A stretch of DNA of 10,733 nucleotides from an uncultured bacterium (GCA_905215595.1 CAJMQZ010000067.1:1-10733), one strand, 5' to 3'. Positions 1 through 6,419 are shown, numbered from the stretch's first letter. Translations and numbers: made by a program. Notes: generated by a model not told the origin, from the sequence alone.

Positions 1-136
1 GATGGCCAAGGAGTACAGCGCAAAGGGCTTGATCTGGCCGCTGTTCTCCACGGCGCTGTTCTTCCTTGTGTTCGTAGGCGCGCTCACCCTGTTGTTCAAC
101 TGGGCTGAAAAGAAACTGGATTATTTCCGCTGCTGA
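1..136 (+). CDS. Amino acid ABC transporter permease, C-terminal end (partial)
   Basis: This is the tail of a membrane permease that would pair with the ATPase encoded just downstream. The reading frame starting at base 2 runs 44 codons to TGA at 134-136. It contains one hydrophobic segment (about residues 11-35 of the visible part, rich in L, F and V), followed by a charged end that closes with EKKLDYFRC. A last transmembrane helix followed by an E-K-x-L-D-Y-x-R type tail is typical of HisM/GlnP-type permeases. The ATG at base 2 is almost certainly an internal methionine, because the family is normally over 200 residues and no ribosome site can be seen. The stop codon overlaps the AGGAGG of the next gene, so the two are cotranscribed and probably translationally linked. 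The assignment rests on the tail and the neighbour only; the rest of the gene lies to the left of the window. Confidence 0.8.
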   Translation, partial: MAKEYSAKGLIWPLFSTALFFLVFVGALTLLFNWAEKKLDYFRC

Positions 137-152
137 GGAGGTTTTTAAGAAT

Positions 153-935
153 ATGGCATTACTGGAAGCCTCCGGCATTGGCAAAAATTTCGGAGATACA
201 AAGGTCTTGAAGGATATTTCCCTTACCCTGGAGCAGGGCGAGGCGCTGGCTATCATCGGCTCGTCCGGCTCCGGCAAAACCACCCTGCTGCGCTGCCTGA
301 ACTTTCTGGAGCGGCCGGACACCGGCTGCATCCGGGTGAACGGCGAGACCATGTGGGACGCCGCCGACCCAGCCACTCAGCGGGAAAGCGAGATCCGCAA
401 AAAGCGGCTGCACTTCGGGCTGGTGTTCCAGAACTTCAACCTTTTCCCGCAGTATACCGCCTTGCAGAACGTGATGCTGGCAGGGGAGCTGCTGGCAAAG
501 GAACGCCCAGACTACCGTGCCAACAAAAAGGCGGTGCACGCCCAGCTGGAACAGCAGGCGCGGGAACTGCTGGCGCAGATGGGGCTTTCGGAGCGGGCAG
601 ACCACTACCCGCACCAGCTTTCCGGCGGGCAGCAGCAGCGGGTGGCCATTGCCCGGGCGCTGGCACTGCACCCGGACATCCTCTGCTTCGACGAGCCCAC
701 CAGCGCCCTTGACCCGGAACTGACCGGCGAGGTGCTGCGGGTGCTGCGGGAGCTGGCCGACCGCAGGACCACCATGATCATCGTGACCCACGAGATGCAC
801 TTTGCCCGGGATGTGGCCGACCGCATCCTGTTCATGGACGGCGGCGTGGTGGTGGAAGAAGGCCCTGCAAAGCAGCTGATCGACCACCCGCGGGAACAGC
901 GCACCAAACAGTTCTTGGCACACTACGCGGAATGA
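153..935 (+). CDS. Polar amino acid ABC transporter ATP-binding protein (GlnQ/HisP type)
   Basis: This is the cytoplasmic ATPase that powers amino acid import through the permease encoded upstream; a solute-binding protein is expected further left. The 260-residue length fits the family. Visible motifs in order are Walker A GSSGSGKT (36-43), the Q-loop with Q93 in FQNFNLFPQ, the signature LSGGQQQR (156-163), Walker B ILCFDEP with D180 and E181, the D-loop SALDP, and the H-loop H213 in VTHEM. The FNLFPH/Q and THEM forms are characteristic of the polar amino acid subgroup. The segment between the Q-loop and the signature (about 110-150) is somewhat longer than in classical GlnQ, carrying a charged KERPDYRANKK stretch. 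The start ATG at 153 follows AGGAGG (136-141) by 11 bases. The exact substrate (glutamine, cystine, arginine or other) cannot be read from the ATPase. Confidence 0.95.
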   Translation: MALLEASGIGKNFGDTKVLKDISLTLEQGEALAIIGSSGSGKTTLLRCLNFLERPDTGCIRVNGETMWDAADPATQRESEIRKKRLHFGLVFQNFNLFPQYTALQNVMLAGELLAKERPDYRANKKAVHAQLEQQARELLAQMGLSERADHYPHQLSGGQQQRVAIARALALHPDILCFDEPTSALDPELTGEVLRVLRELADRRTTMIIVTHEMHFARDVADRILFMDGGVVVEEGPAKQLIDHPREQRTKQFLAHYAE

Positions 936-990
936 GCAAAATGACCAATTCTTTGAACAAAAAAGTGGAAATGTTGATGCAAACCAAGTC

Positions 991-1019
991 TTGTAAAACC
1001 GGCGCTGCTCCGCTATAAT
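991..1019 (+). promoter_or_regulatory. Strong sigma-A-type promoter upstream of the MATE gene
   Basis: The -35 element TTGTAA (991-996) and a perfect -10 TATAAT (1014-1019) are separated by exactly 17 bases. Transcription should begin near 1026. An intrinsic terminator lies only about 15 bases downstream of that start point, so the transcript would have to pass it to reach the MATE gene. No better promoter is visible between the terminator and the MATE start. Confidence 0.7.
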
Positions 1020-1040
1020 ACCACTCATGAATCCTTACAA

Positions 1041-1071
1041 CGTCCTGCCGCTTTTCCGGCAGGGCGTTTTT
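1041..1071 (+). terminator. Intrinsic terminator / candidate attenuator in the MATE leader
   Basis: A 10-bp stem (1041-1050 with 1057-1066, one G-U pair) closes a six-base loop (CTTTTC) and is followed at once by five T residues (1067-1071). It is directional: on the minus strand the stem is not followed by a T run. It can end transcripts of the ABC importer operon, which has no other terminator. It must also act on any transcript from the promoter at 991-1019, which makes it a candidate attenuator for the MATE gene. Confidence 0.8.
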
Positions 1072-1109
1072 CACGGCAAAAATGCGAACATCCATCTTTT
1101 TTGTGTGGG

Positions 1110-1117
1110 CAGGAGGT
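1110..1117 (+). promoter_or_regulatory. Ribosome binding site fixing the MATE start at 1126
   Basis: CAGGAGGT ends 8 bases before ATG 1126 and decides the start. The reading frame stays open upstream to an ATG at 1027, but that codon would sit at the very first base of the transcript and the peptide would span the terminator hairpin. Confidence 0.85.
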
Positions 1118-1125
1118 ATATTTCC

Positions 1126-2487
1126 ATGACCAAAGATATGACGCAGGGCAGCCCGCTGAAGCTACTGCTTGCCTTTGCTGTGCCGCTGATGCTGGGCAGC
1201 CTGTTCCAGCAGTTCTACAATCTGGCCGATACCATCATCGTGGGCCGCTTTGTGGGCGTGGAAGCGCTGGCGGCGGTAGGCAGCGTGGGCGGCCTGAACT
1301 ATCTGGTGCTGGGCTTTGTCAACGGCATTGCCTGCGGCTTTTCCATCCCCATCTCATGGACCTTCGGTGCCCACGACCACCACGAGATGCGCCGCTACAC
1401 CGCCAATACCGTGTGGCTGTCCATCGCTTTTGCCACGGTGCTCACCATCGTTACGGTGGCTATGACCCGGCTGGTGCTGGTGTGGACGAACACCCCGGCC
1501 GATATCATCGACCTTGCGGATATCTATATCCGCACCATTTTTGCAGGCATCCCCTTCACTCTGCTTTATAATGTGACCAGCGCCCTGATGCGTGCACTGG
1601 GCGACAGCAAGCGCCCGCTGTATTTCCTGCTGGTGGCAAGCTTTTTGAACATCGGGCTGGATCTGGTGTGCATCATCATGTTCCATATGGGGGCATTCGG
1701 TGCGGCATTTGCCACTGTGGTCAGTCAGGCTGTGGCGGGTCTGGGCAGTCTTTTGTACATCCTGCGCCACTACCCGGAGCTGCGCTGGAGCAGGGAAGAG
1801 GGCTGTTTCAGCCTGACCCACTGCGCAAAGCTGTGCAGTATGGGCATTCCCATGGGCCTGCAGTGCAGCATTACGGCCATTGGCAGCGTGGTGCTGCAGG
1901 GTGCGGTGAACGGTCTGGGCAGCGACATCGTGGCCGCGCAGACCGCCGGCGGCAAGGCGGCGCAGTTCCTGTGCGTGCCGCTGGAGAGTATCGGCACAGC
2001 GATGACCACCTATGCCAGCCAGAATATGGGCGCAAAGGACCTGGACCGTGTGGACCGGGGTGTGTACACCGCCCTCGGCATCGGCTGCGTATACAGCATT
2101 GCGTCCTTCCTCATCCTGCGCGTGACGGATAAGCTGCTTATCGGCCTGTTCCTGGATGCCAGCGAGACCGCCATCATGGCCAATGCCCAGAGCTTTATCT
2201 TCTGGAACAGCGTATTCTACATCCCGCTGGCGGTGCTCATTATCTACCGCTACACCATTCAGGGTCTGGGCTTCTCCGGCCTTGCCATGTTTGCCGGTGT
2301 GGCCGAGATGATCGCCCGCGCCATGGTGGGCTTCTGGTTCGTGCCGCTGTGGGGCTACTTTGCCGCCTGCATCGCAAACCCGGTGGCATGGTTCTTTGCC
2401 TGCTTCTTCCTGATCCCGGCCTATTTTGTGGTGTTCCGCAGACTGCAAAAGGAAAAGCAGCAGGAGACCGCCGCAAAGGCGCAGTAA
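1126..2487 (+). CDS. MATE family efflux transporter
   Basis: This is an inner-membrane multidrug and toxic-compound extrusion transporter, expected to export cationic drugs or metabolites in exchange for Na+ or H+. The 453-residue product has about twelve hydrophobic segments in two halves and begins MTKDMTQGSPLKLL, the usual opening of Clostridial MATE proteins (a short polar lead, then G-x-P before helix 1). Diagnostic stretches include FYNLADTIIVGRFVG near residues 30-44 and the second-half counterpart around GSDIVAAQTAGGKAAQF. The C-terminus is short and charged with lysine and glutamine. Start 1126 is preferred because of the CAGGAGGT at 1110-1117 and the family N-terminus. It appears to be a single-gene unit behind its own promoter and a terminator-like leader hairpin. 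No clear terminator follows; a new promoter begins within about 20 bases of its stop. The substrate cannot be predicted. Confidence 0.93.
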   Translation: MTKDMTQGSPLKLLLAFAVPLMLGSLFQQFYNLADTIIVGRFVGVEALAAVGSVGGLNYLVLGFVNGIACGFSIPISWTFGAHDHHEMRRYTANTVWLSIAFATVLTIVTVAMTRLVLVWTNTPADIIDLADIYIRTIFAGIPFTLLYNVTSALMRALGDSKRPLYFLLVASFLNIGLDLVCIIMFHMGAFGAAFATVVSQAVAGLGSLLYILRHYPELRWSREEGCFSLTHCAKLCSMGIPMGLQCSITAIGSVVLQGAVNGLGSDIVAAQTAGGKAAQFLCVPLESIGTAMTTYASQNMGAKDLDRVDRGVYTALGIGCVYSIASFLILRVTDKLLIGLFLDASETAIMANAQSFIFWNSVFYIPLAVLIIYRYTIQGLGFSGLAMFAGVAEMIARAMVGFWFVPLWGYFAACIANPVAWFFACFFLIPAYFVVFRRLQKEKQQETAAKAQ

Positions 2488-2504
2488 GGGTTCATAAAAA
2501 ATGC

Positions 2505-2533
2505 TTTTTCTTTTCGCCCTTTCATGCTATAAT
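2505..2533 (+). promoter_or_regulatory. Extended -10 promoter for the hydratase operon
   Basis: A perfect -10 TATAAT (2528-2533) is preceded by TGC (2525-2527), forming an extended -10. The -35 region at 17-base spacing (2505-2510) is only T-rich, which is compatible with extended -10 promoters. Transcription would start near 2540, leaving a leader of about 108 bases ahead of ATG 2648. Confidence 0.65.
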
Positions 2534-2543
2534 AACAAATAAA

Positions 2544-2618
2544 TACGGCTTTGCCGTAACAGGGCAGGGCAGGGATGACCCCGCACTGCCGGGGCAATGC
2601 CCGCAATTGCGGCGGGCG
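2544..2618 (+). other. GC-rich structured leader of the hydratase operon
   Basis: Three short hairpins can be drawn: TACGGC/GCCGTA with a TTT loop (2544-2558), CCCCG/CGGGG with a six-base loop (2579-2594), and GCCCGC/GCGGGC (2599-2604 with 2612-2617). A tandem GGGCA repeat (about 2561-2575) offers alternative pairing with TGCCC at 2598-2602. None is followed by a T run, so this is not a terminator. I do not recognise a known riboswitch class. It may simply stabilise the message or affect translation. Confidence 0.4.
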
Positions 2619-2632
2619 GGAAAATACAAAAA

Positions 2633-2638
2633 GAGAGG
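2633..2638 (+). promoter_or_regulatory. Ribosome binding site fixing the hydratase start at 2648
   Basis: GAGAGG lies 9 bases before ATG 2648. The frame is open upstream to ATG 2597, which would add 17 residues. That upstream ATG lies inside the structured GC-rich leader and has no A/G-rich ribosome site at proper distance, so 2648 is preferred. Confidence 0.7.
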
Positions 2639-2647
2639 CGAATCGAG

Positions 2648-4924
2648 ATGTTGGATATGATCAAATGCAGCACCGGCGGTGCGTACTATGCGCGCGGAGA
2701 GTGGGTGCCCGCAGACGGCAATGCACCCGCTGCACTGGCAGCAAAGGGCTTTGATGCCGCTGCCGTTGCCACGGCTAAGACCGGTACTATGGCCTACAAT
2801 ATTATGCAGGCACACAACACCAGCGGCGATGCCGAGAACCTGAAGATCAAGTTTGATGCCATGGCAAGCCATGACATCACCTTTGTGGGCATTATCCAGA
2901 CCGCCCGTGCTTCCGGGCTGGAAAAGTTCCCCATCCCTTATGTGCTTACCAACTGCCACAACAGCCTGTGCGCTGTGGGCGGCACCATCAACGAGGATGA
3001 CCACCGCTTCGGCCTGTCGGCTGCCAAAAAGTACGGCGGCATCTTTGTGCCCCCGCATCTGGCTGTCATCCACCAGTACATGCGTGAAAAGTTTGCCGGC
3101 TGCGGCAAAATGATCCTTGGCTCGGACTCCCACACCCGCTACGGTGCACTGGGCACCATGGCCATCGGCGAGGGCGGCGGCGAGCTGGCAAAGCAGCTGC
3201 TGGGCCGCACCTACGATGTGGCCCGTCCGGGTGTTGTTGCAATTTATCTCACCGGCTCTCTGCCTGCAGGCTGCGGCCCGCACGATGTGGCCATTGCGCT
3301 GGTGGGTAAGTTGTTCAAGAGCGGCTATGTCAAAAACAAGGTGATGGAGTTTGTCGGCCCCGGCGTTGCGTCCCTGCGTCAGGATACCCGCAACGCCATC
3401 GATGCCATGACCACCGAGACCACCTGCCTGTCCTCCATCTGGGAGACTGATGAGACCACCCAGCGTTTTCTGGCGGTGCACGGCCGTGCAGCAGACTACA
3501 AAAAGCTGGCACCGGCAGACCTTGCCTACTATGACGGCGTGGTGGAGGTGGATCTTTCTGCCATCCGTCCCATGATCGCCCTGCCCATGCACCCCTCCAA
3601 TGCCTTTACCATCGAGGAACTGAACGCAAACCTGGAGGACATCCTCCACGCCTGCGAGCAGGATGTGCAGAAGCTGATCGGCCGCAAGGACGTGCAGCTG
3701 GATCTGTGCAGCAAGATCGAGAACGGCAAGCTGCGTGTGGATCAGGGCGTCATTGCAGGCTGCGCAGGCGGTCTGTACGACAGTATCTACGAGGCTGCTT
3801 CCATCCTCAGGGGGCACACCGGCGGCTGCGGCGACTACGCCCTGAGCGTTTACCCCGGCAGCCAGCCCATCATGATGGAACTGGTGCGCACCGGCGTCAT
3901 CGGCGAGTTGATGGCCAGCGGCGCTACCATCCGCACCGCCTTCTGCGGCCCCTGCTTCGGCGCAGGCGATGTGCCCGCCAACGGTGCACTGTCCATCCGT
4001 CATACAACCCGCAACTTCCCCAGCCGCGAAGGCTCTAAGCCCGGCAGCGGTCAGCTGTCCGGTGTGGCACTGATGGATGCCCGCAGCATTGCAGCCACCA
4101 CCGCAAACGGCGGCATTCTGACCCCCGCCACCGACATTGACTATGATCCTACCGTGCCGGAGTACCAGTACGATGCTTCCAGCTACGACACCCGCGTGTA
4201 TCAGGGCTTTGGCAAGGGCGATTACGATGCCCTGCTCAAGTTTGGCCCCAATATCAAGGACTGGCCGGAGATCGCACCGCTGGGCGACAACCTGCTGCTG
4301 AAGGTGGCTTCTTATATCACCGACCCCGTCACCACCACCGACGAACTGATCCCCTCCGGCGAGACGTCCTCTTACCGTTCCAACCCCTTGGGTCTGGCTG
4401 AGTTCACCCTCAGCCGCAAGGACCCGGAGTATGTGGGCCGCGCCAAGGCCGTGCAGGCCGAGGAAGCTGCCCGCCGCGCCGGTGCAGGGGACGCCGCCCT
4501 GCTGGCAAAGGTGAACGCCGTGCCCGGCTGCGAACAGCTGAGCTGGAACGATATCCAGATCGCTTCCACCATCTTTGCGGTCAAGCCCGGCGACGGCTCT
4601 GCCCGTGAGCAGGCCGCCAGCTGCCAGCGTGTGCTGGGCGCCGGTGCCAATATCGTTACCGAGTACGCCACCAAGCGTTACCGCTCCAACCTGATCAACT
4701 GGGGTATGCTGCCCCTGCAGCTGGCAGGTGCCACCCCCTTTGGTCTGGGGGACTATGTGCTCATCCCCAATGTGCGGGAGGCACTCAAGGGCGACCTGCA
4801 GAACATCAAGGCCTATGTTCTGGGCGATACCGTCAAGGAGTTTGAGCTGTACATGGCTCCGCTCACCACCGACGAGCGCCAGATCCTGGCTGACGGCTGC
4901 CTGATCAATTTCTATAAGCACTAA
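2648..4924 (+). CDS. Aconitase-superfamily hydratase (YbhJ-like), substrate unknown
   Basis: This is a predicted [4Fe-4S]-dependent hydro-lyase of the aconitase fold, cytoplasmic, 758 residues from ATG 2648. Visible landmarks in order are GSDSHT (158-163) with the following GALGTMAIGEGGGE, GCAGG (371-375) with C372, and CGPCFG with C433 and C436. These are spaced like the three cluster cysteines of classical aconitase (C358, C421 and C424 in the mammalian enzyme). Near the C-terminus, in the swivel domain, are GDGSAREQAA (648-657) and RSNLINWGMLPL (679-690), which match the substrate-binding loop and the R-S-N motif. The first cysteine motif is GCAGG rather than the usual S-C-T-N, so this is not ordinary citrate aconitase; E. 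coli YbhJ-type 'hydratase' is the closest group I know. It heads a three-gene operon; the next gene begins 14 bases after its stop. The substrate is probably a hydroxy-acid but is unassigned. Confidence 0.85.
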   Translation: MLDMIKCSTGGAYYARGEWVPADGNAPAALAAKGFDAAAVATAKTGTMAYNIMQAHNTSGDAENLKIKFDAMASHDITFVGIIQTARASGLEKFPIPYVLTNCHNSLCAVGGTINEDDHRFGLSAAKKYGGIFVPPHLAVIHQYMREKFAGCGKMILGSDSHTRYGALGTMAIGEGGGELAKQLLGRTYDVARPGVVAIYLTGSLPAGCGPHDVAIALVGKLFKSGYVKNKVMEFVGPGVASLRQDTRNAIDAMTTETTCLSSIWETDETTQRFLAVHGRAADYKKLAPADLAYYDGVVEVDLSAIRPMIALPMHPSNAFTIEELNANLEDILHACEQDVQKLIGRKDVQLDLCSKIENGKLRVDQGVIAGCAGGLYDSIYEAASILRGHTGGCGDYALSVYPGSQPIMMELVRTGVIGELMASGATIRTAFCGPCFGAGDVPANGALSIRHTTRNFPSREGSKPGSGQLSGVALMDARSIAATTANGGILTPATDIDYDPTVPEYQYDASSYDTRVYQGFGKGDYDALLKFGPNIKDWPEIAPLGDNLLLKVASYITDPVTTTDELIPSGETSSYRSNPLGLAEFTLSRKDPEYVGRAKAVQAEEAARRAGAGDAALLAKVNAVPGCEQLSWNDIQIASTIFAVKPGDGSAREQAASCQRVLGAGANIVTEYATKRYRSNLINWGMLPLQLAGATPFGLGDYVLIPNVREALKGDLQNIKAYVLGDTVKEFELYMAPLTTDERQILADGCLINFYKH

Positions 4925-4938
4925 GGAAGTAACCCGCT

Positions 4939-5799
4939 ATGTCCTGTGACCTGCATATCCATTCCACCTGCTCCGACGGTGCTGTGCCCATTGAGCGGCT
5001 GGCACCCATCGCCGCCCGCACCGGGCTGCACGCCATCGCCCTTTCAGACCACGACACCCTGCTCAGCGCCCAGTATGCCTATGCCCACACCGGGCAGGAC
5101 GGGGTAGAGCTGATCCCCGCTGTGGAGCTGACCGGCTACGACTTTGAGCGCCAGCACCGGGTGCACCTGCTGTGCTACTACCCGGACGTGGACTGCCCGG
5201 CGCTGCGGGAGCACTGCGCCATCATGAAGGAGCGCCGCAACGCCTGCGCTTTGCAGAGCGCAAAGGAGCTGGAACAGCTGTACCCGCAGTTTACCACCGA
5301 CCTTGCATGGGAGACCACAAAGGCCAGCGGGGTGCTGTTCAAAAGCGGGCTGATGCAGGCACTGGAACTGCTGGGTCTGACCGATGGTAGCATCTACGGC
5401 GAGACCTACCACAAGCTGTTCGGGTGGAACCCCCGGGGCATCGTGCTGCACTCGCCGGAGTATCTGCCGGTGCGGCAGGTGCTGGCTACCGCCAAGGCAA
5501 GCGGCGGCGCGGTGGTGTTTGCCCACCCCACGGTTTATAAAAGTATGCCCTTGCTGCGCGAACTGGCAACAGAGGGCGCAGTGGACGGCATAGAGGTGTA
5601 CCACCCCAGCAACAGTGCGGAGGACAGCACCGAGTGCCTTGCTCTGTGCAAACAGTACGGCCTTGTGGCGACTGCGGGCACGGACTTCCATGGCCGCAAC
5701 CACAAGCACCCCCACCCCATCGGCACTTGCACCGCACCGGACGAAGCCGCAGCACAGCTGCGCGCCATCGCCGAGAAACGTAAAAGAGAGAGGACGTAA
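4939..5799 (+). CDS. PHP-domain metal-dependent phosphoesterase (YciV/RNase AM-like)
   Basis: This is a predicted cytoplasmic metal-dependent phosphoesterase. The YciV (RnaAM) branch of the family hydrolyses 3',5'-nucleoside bisphosphates or trims RNA 5' ends. The 286-residue product shows the PHP signature in order: DLHIHSTCSDG (H6, H8, D13), SDHDT (D37, H38), VELTG with E63, VHLLCYY with H76, FAHPT with H196, IEVYHPSN (E219, H222) and GTDFHG (D249, H251). These are the expected ligands of a di- or trinuclear metal site. The length is close to the E. coli protein (about 290). The region around 130-142 reads GVLFKSGLMQALE, where I expected a conserved His (R-P-H or K-Q-H), so specificity may differ. 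The start at 4939 follows AAGGAAG (4923-4929), which overlaps the hydratase stop. The gene is tightly cotranscribed with its neighbours. A role in polymerase/histidinol-phosphate PHP classes is unlikely given length and motif spacing. Confidence 0.88.
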   Translation: MSCDLHIHSTCSDGAVPIERLAPIAARTGLHAIALSDHDTLLSAQYAYAHTGQDGVELIPAVELTGYDFERQHRVHLLCYYPDVDCPALREHCAIMKERRNACALQSAKELEQLYPQFTTDLAWETTKASGVLFKSGLMQALELLGLTDGSIYGETYHKLFGWNPRGIVLHSPEYLPVRQVLATAKASGGAVVFAHPTVYKSMPLLRELATEGAVDGIEVYHPSNSAEDSTECLALCKQYGLVATAGTDFHGRNHKHPHPIGTCTAPDEAAAQLRAIAEKRKRERT

Positions 5800-5804
5800 A
5801 GACT

Positions 5805-6068
5805 ATGAGCAAGGAATTTTCCTTCCCGAACAAGGGTACCTGCTCCAAGCAGACCAACTTTGTGCTGAACGATGACCACACCATTGCTTCCATCGAGGTC
5901 GTCGGCGGCTGCAACGGCAACCTGAAGGGCATCTGCCAGCTGCTTACCGGCATGAAGGCAGAGGACGCCATTGCCCGTCTGGACGGCACGCTGTGCGGCT
6001 TCCGCAGCACCAGCTGCCCGGACCAGATCGCAAAGAACCTGAAAAAGGCACTGGAACAGATGAACTAA
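5805..6068 (+). CDS. TSCPD-domain protein (TIGR03905 type), unknown function
   Basis: This is a small stand-alone 87-residue protein with the STSCPD motif (68-73) that names the TSCPD domain, which is better known as a cysteine-rich C-terminal module of B12-dependent ribonucleotide reductases. Five cysteines are visible: C13, C36, C44, C64 and C71. Four of these probably form the conserved set of the TIGR03905 family, likely a zinc or other metal site. A G-G-C-N-G-N-L-K-G-I-C stretch (34-44) links two of them. The start at 5805 is 5 bases after the PHP gene stop, with AGAGAGG (5787-5793) inside the end of that gene, so translation is probably coupled. It is the last gene of the operon; a strong terminator follows 9 bases later. 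No biochemical function is established for the stand-alone family as far as I know. Confidence 0.88.
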   Translation: MSKEFSFPNKGTCSKQTNFVLNDDHTIASIEVVGGCNGNLKGICQLLTGMKAEDAIARLDGTLCGFRSTSCPDQIAKNLKKALEQMN

Positions 6069-6076
6069 ATCCACCG

Positions 6077-6117
6077 GAGAGCCGCTGCACAGAACCTTGT
6101 GCGGCGGCTCTCTTTTT
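6077..6117 (+). terminator. Terminator of the hydratase-PHP-TSCPD operon
   Basis: A 15-bp stem (6077-6091 with 6098-6112, one G-U pair) with a six-base loop GAACCT is followed by TTTTT (6113-6117). It begins 9 bases after the TSCPD stop codon. Confidence 0.92.
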
Positions 6118-6131
6118 GTGTAAGAAGGTGA

Positions 6132-6309
6132 AACCCTCTCAGTCAAAGCCTTGCGGCTTTGCCAGATTCCCCCTTTTGTCACCTACGGTGACATCTTCCC
6201 CCGGTGCGGGGGAAGTCTGCCCTCTCAGGGGGAGCTTTTAAGTATCTTACGGTCAGCACTGATAAAGCTCTCCCTTCGGGAGAGCTGGCGCGCAGCGCCT
6301 GAGAGGGTT
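6132..6309. repeat. 178-bp palindromic repeat element (MITE-like)
   Basis: The element is bounded by perfect 11-bp terminal inverted repeats, AACCCTCTCAG (6132-6142) and CTGAGAGGGTT (6299-6309). Inside are several short perfect hairpins: CAAAGCC/GGCTTTG (6144-6161), GTCACC/GGTGAC (6178-6192), CTTCCCCC/GGGGGAAG (6195-6215), AGCTCTCCC/GGGAGAGCT (6266-6286) and GGCGC/GCGCC (6287-6299). It has no convincing protein frame. I could not find a clear target-site duplication at the borders. It fits a non-autonomous palindromic element of a kind I associate with Faecalibacterium-like genomes. It lies just after an operon terminator and about 75 bases before the ohyA promoter. Its ends are similar to those of the elements at 10380-10612. 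Confidence 0.8.
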
Positions 6310-6390
6310 CGTTTTTTGTCACAATTTGTACGCAATTCCAGCAAATGAGGGTGGATGTAAAAAATCTATACACAGGGCGGGGTTTGTTTG

Positions 6391-6419
6391 TTGTTCCGGT
6401 TCACTTTGCGGGGTATACT
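6391..6419 (+). promoter_or_regulatory. Promoter of ohyA
   Basis: TTGTTC (6391-6396) and TATACT (6414-6419) are separated by 17 bases, giving a start near 6426 and a leader of about 60 bases. CTGTT (6418-6422) and AACAG (6432-6436) form a short inverted repeat over the -10 end and the start point; this could be an operator but is too short to be sure. The stretch between the repeat element and this promoter (6310-6390) shows nothing else I can name. Confidence 0.55.

Noticed and set aside
1027..1125. ATG 1027 as the MATE start, or as a leader peptide
   Set aside because: It is in frame with the MATE gene without a stop, so it is not a separate leader peptide. It would sit at the 5' end of the transcript with no ribosome site, and the added 33 residues do not resemble the family.
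2522..4921. A minus-strand open frame of about 800 codons opposite the hydratase gene
   Set aside because: It is the antisense shadow of a GC-rich gene with strong third-position bias. The translation is low-complexity, rich in G, A, H and Q, with no recognisable motif and no ribosome site, whereas the plus-strand frame has all aconitase-fold motifs.
6132..6309. CRISPR array
   Set aside because: The repeats are inverted and varied in size, not direct repeats of fixed length with unique spacers, and no cas gene is present.
6151..6373. Small open frames inside the repeat element at 6132-6309
   Set aside because: They cross hairpins, have no ribosome sites and no similarity to anything I recognise; they are by-products of palindromic GC-rich DNA.
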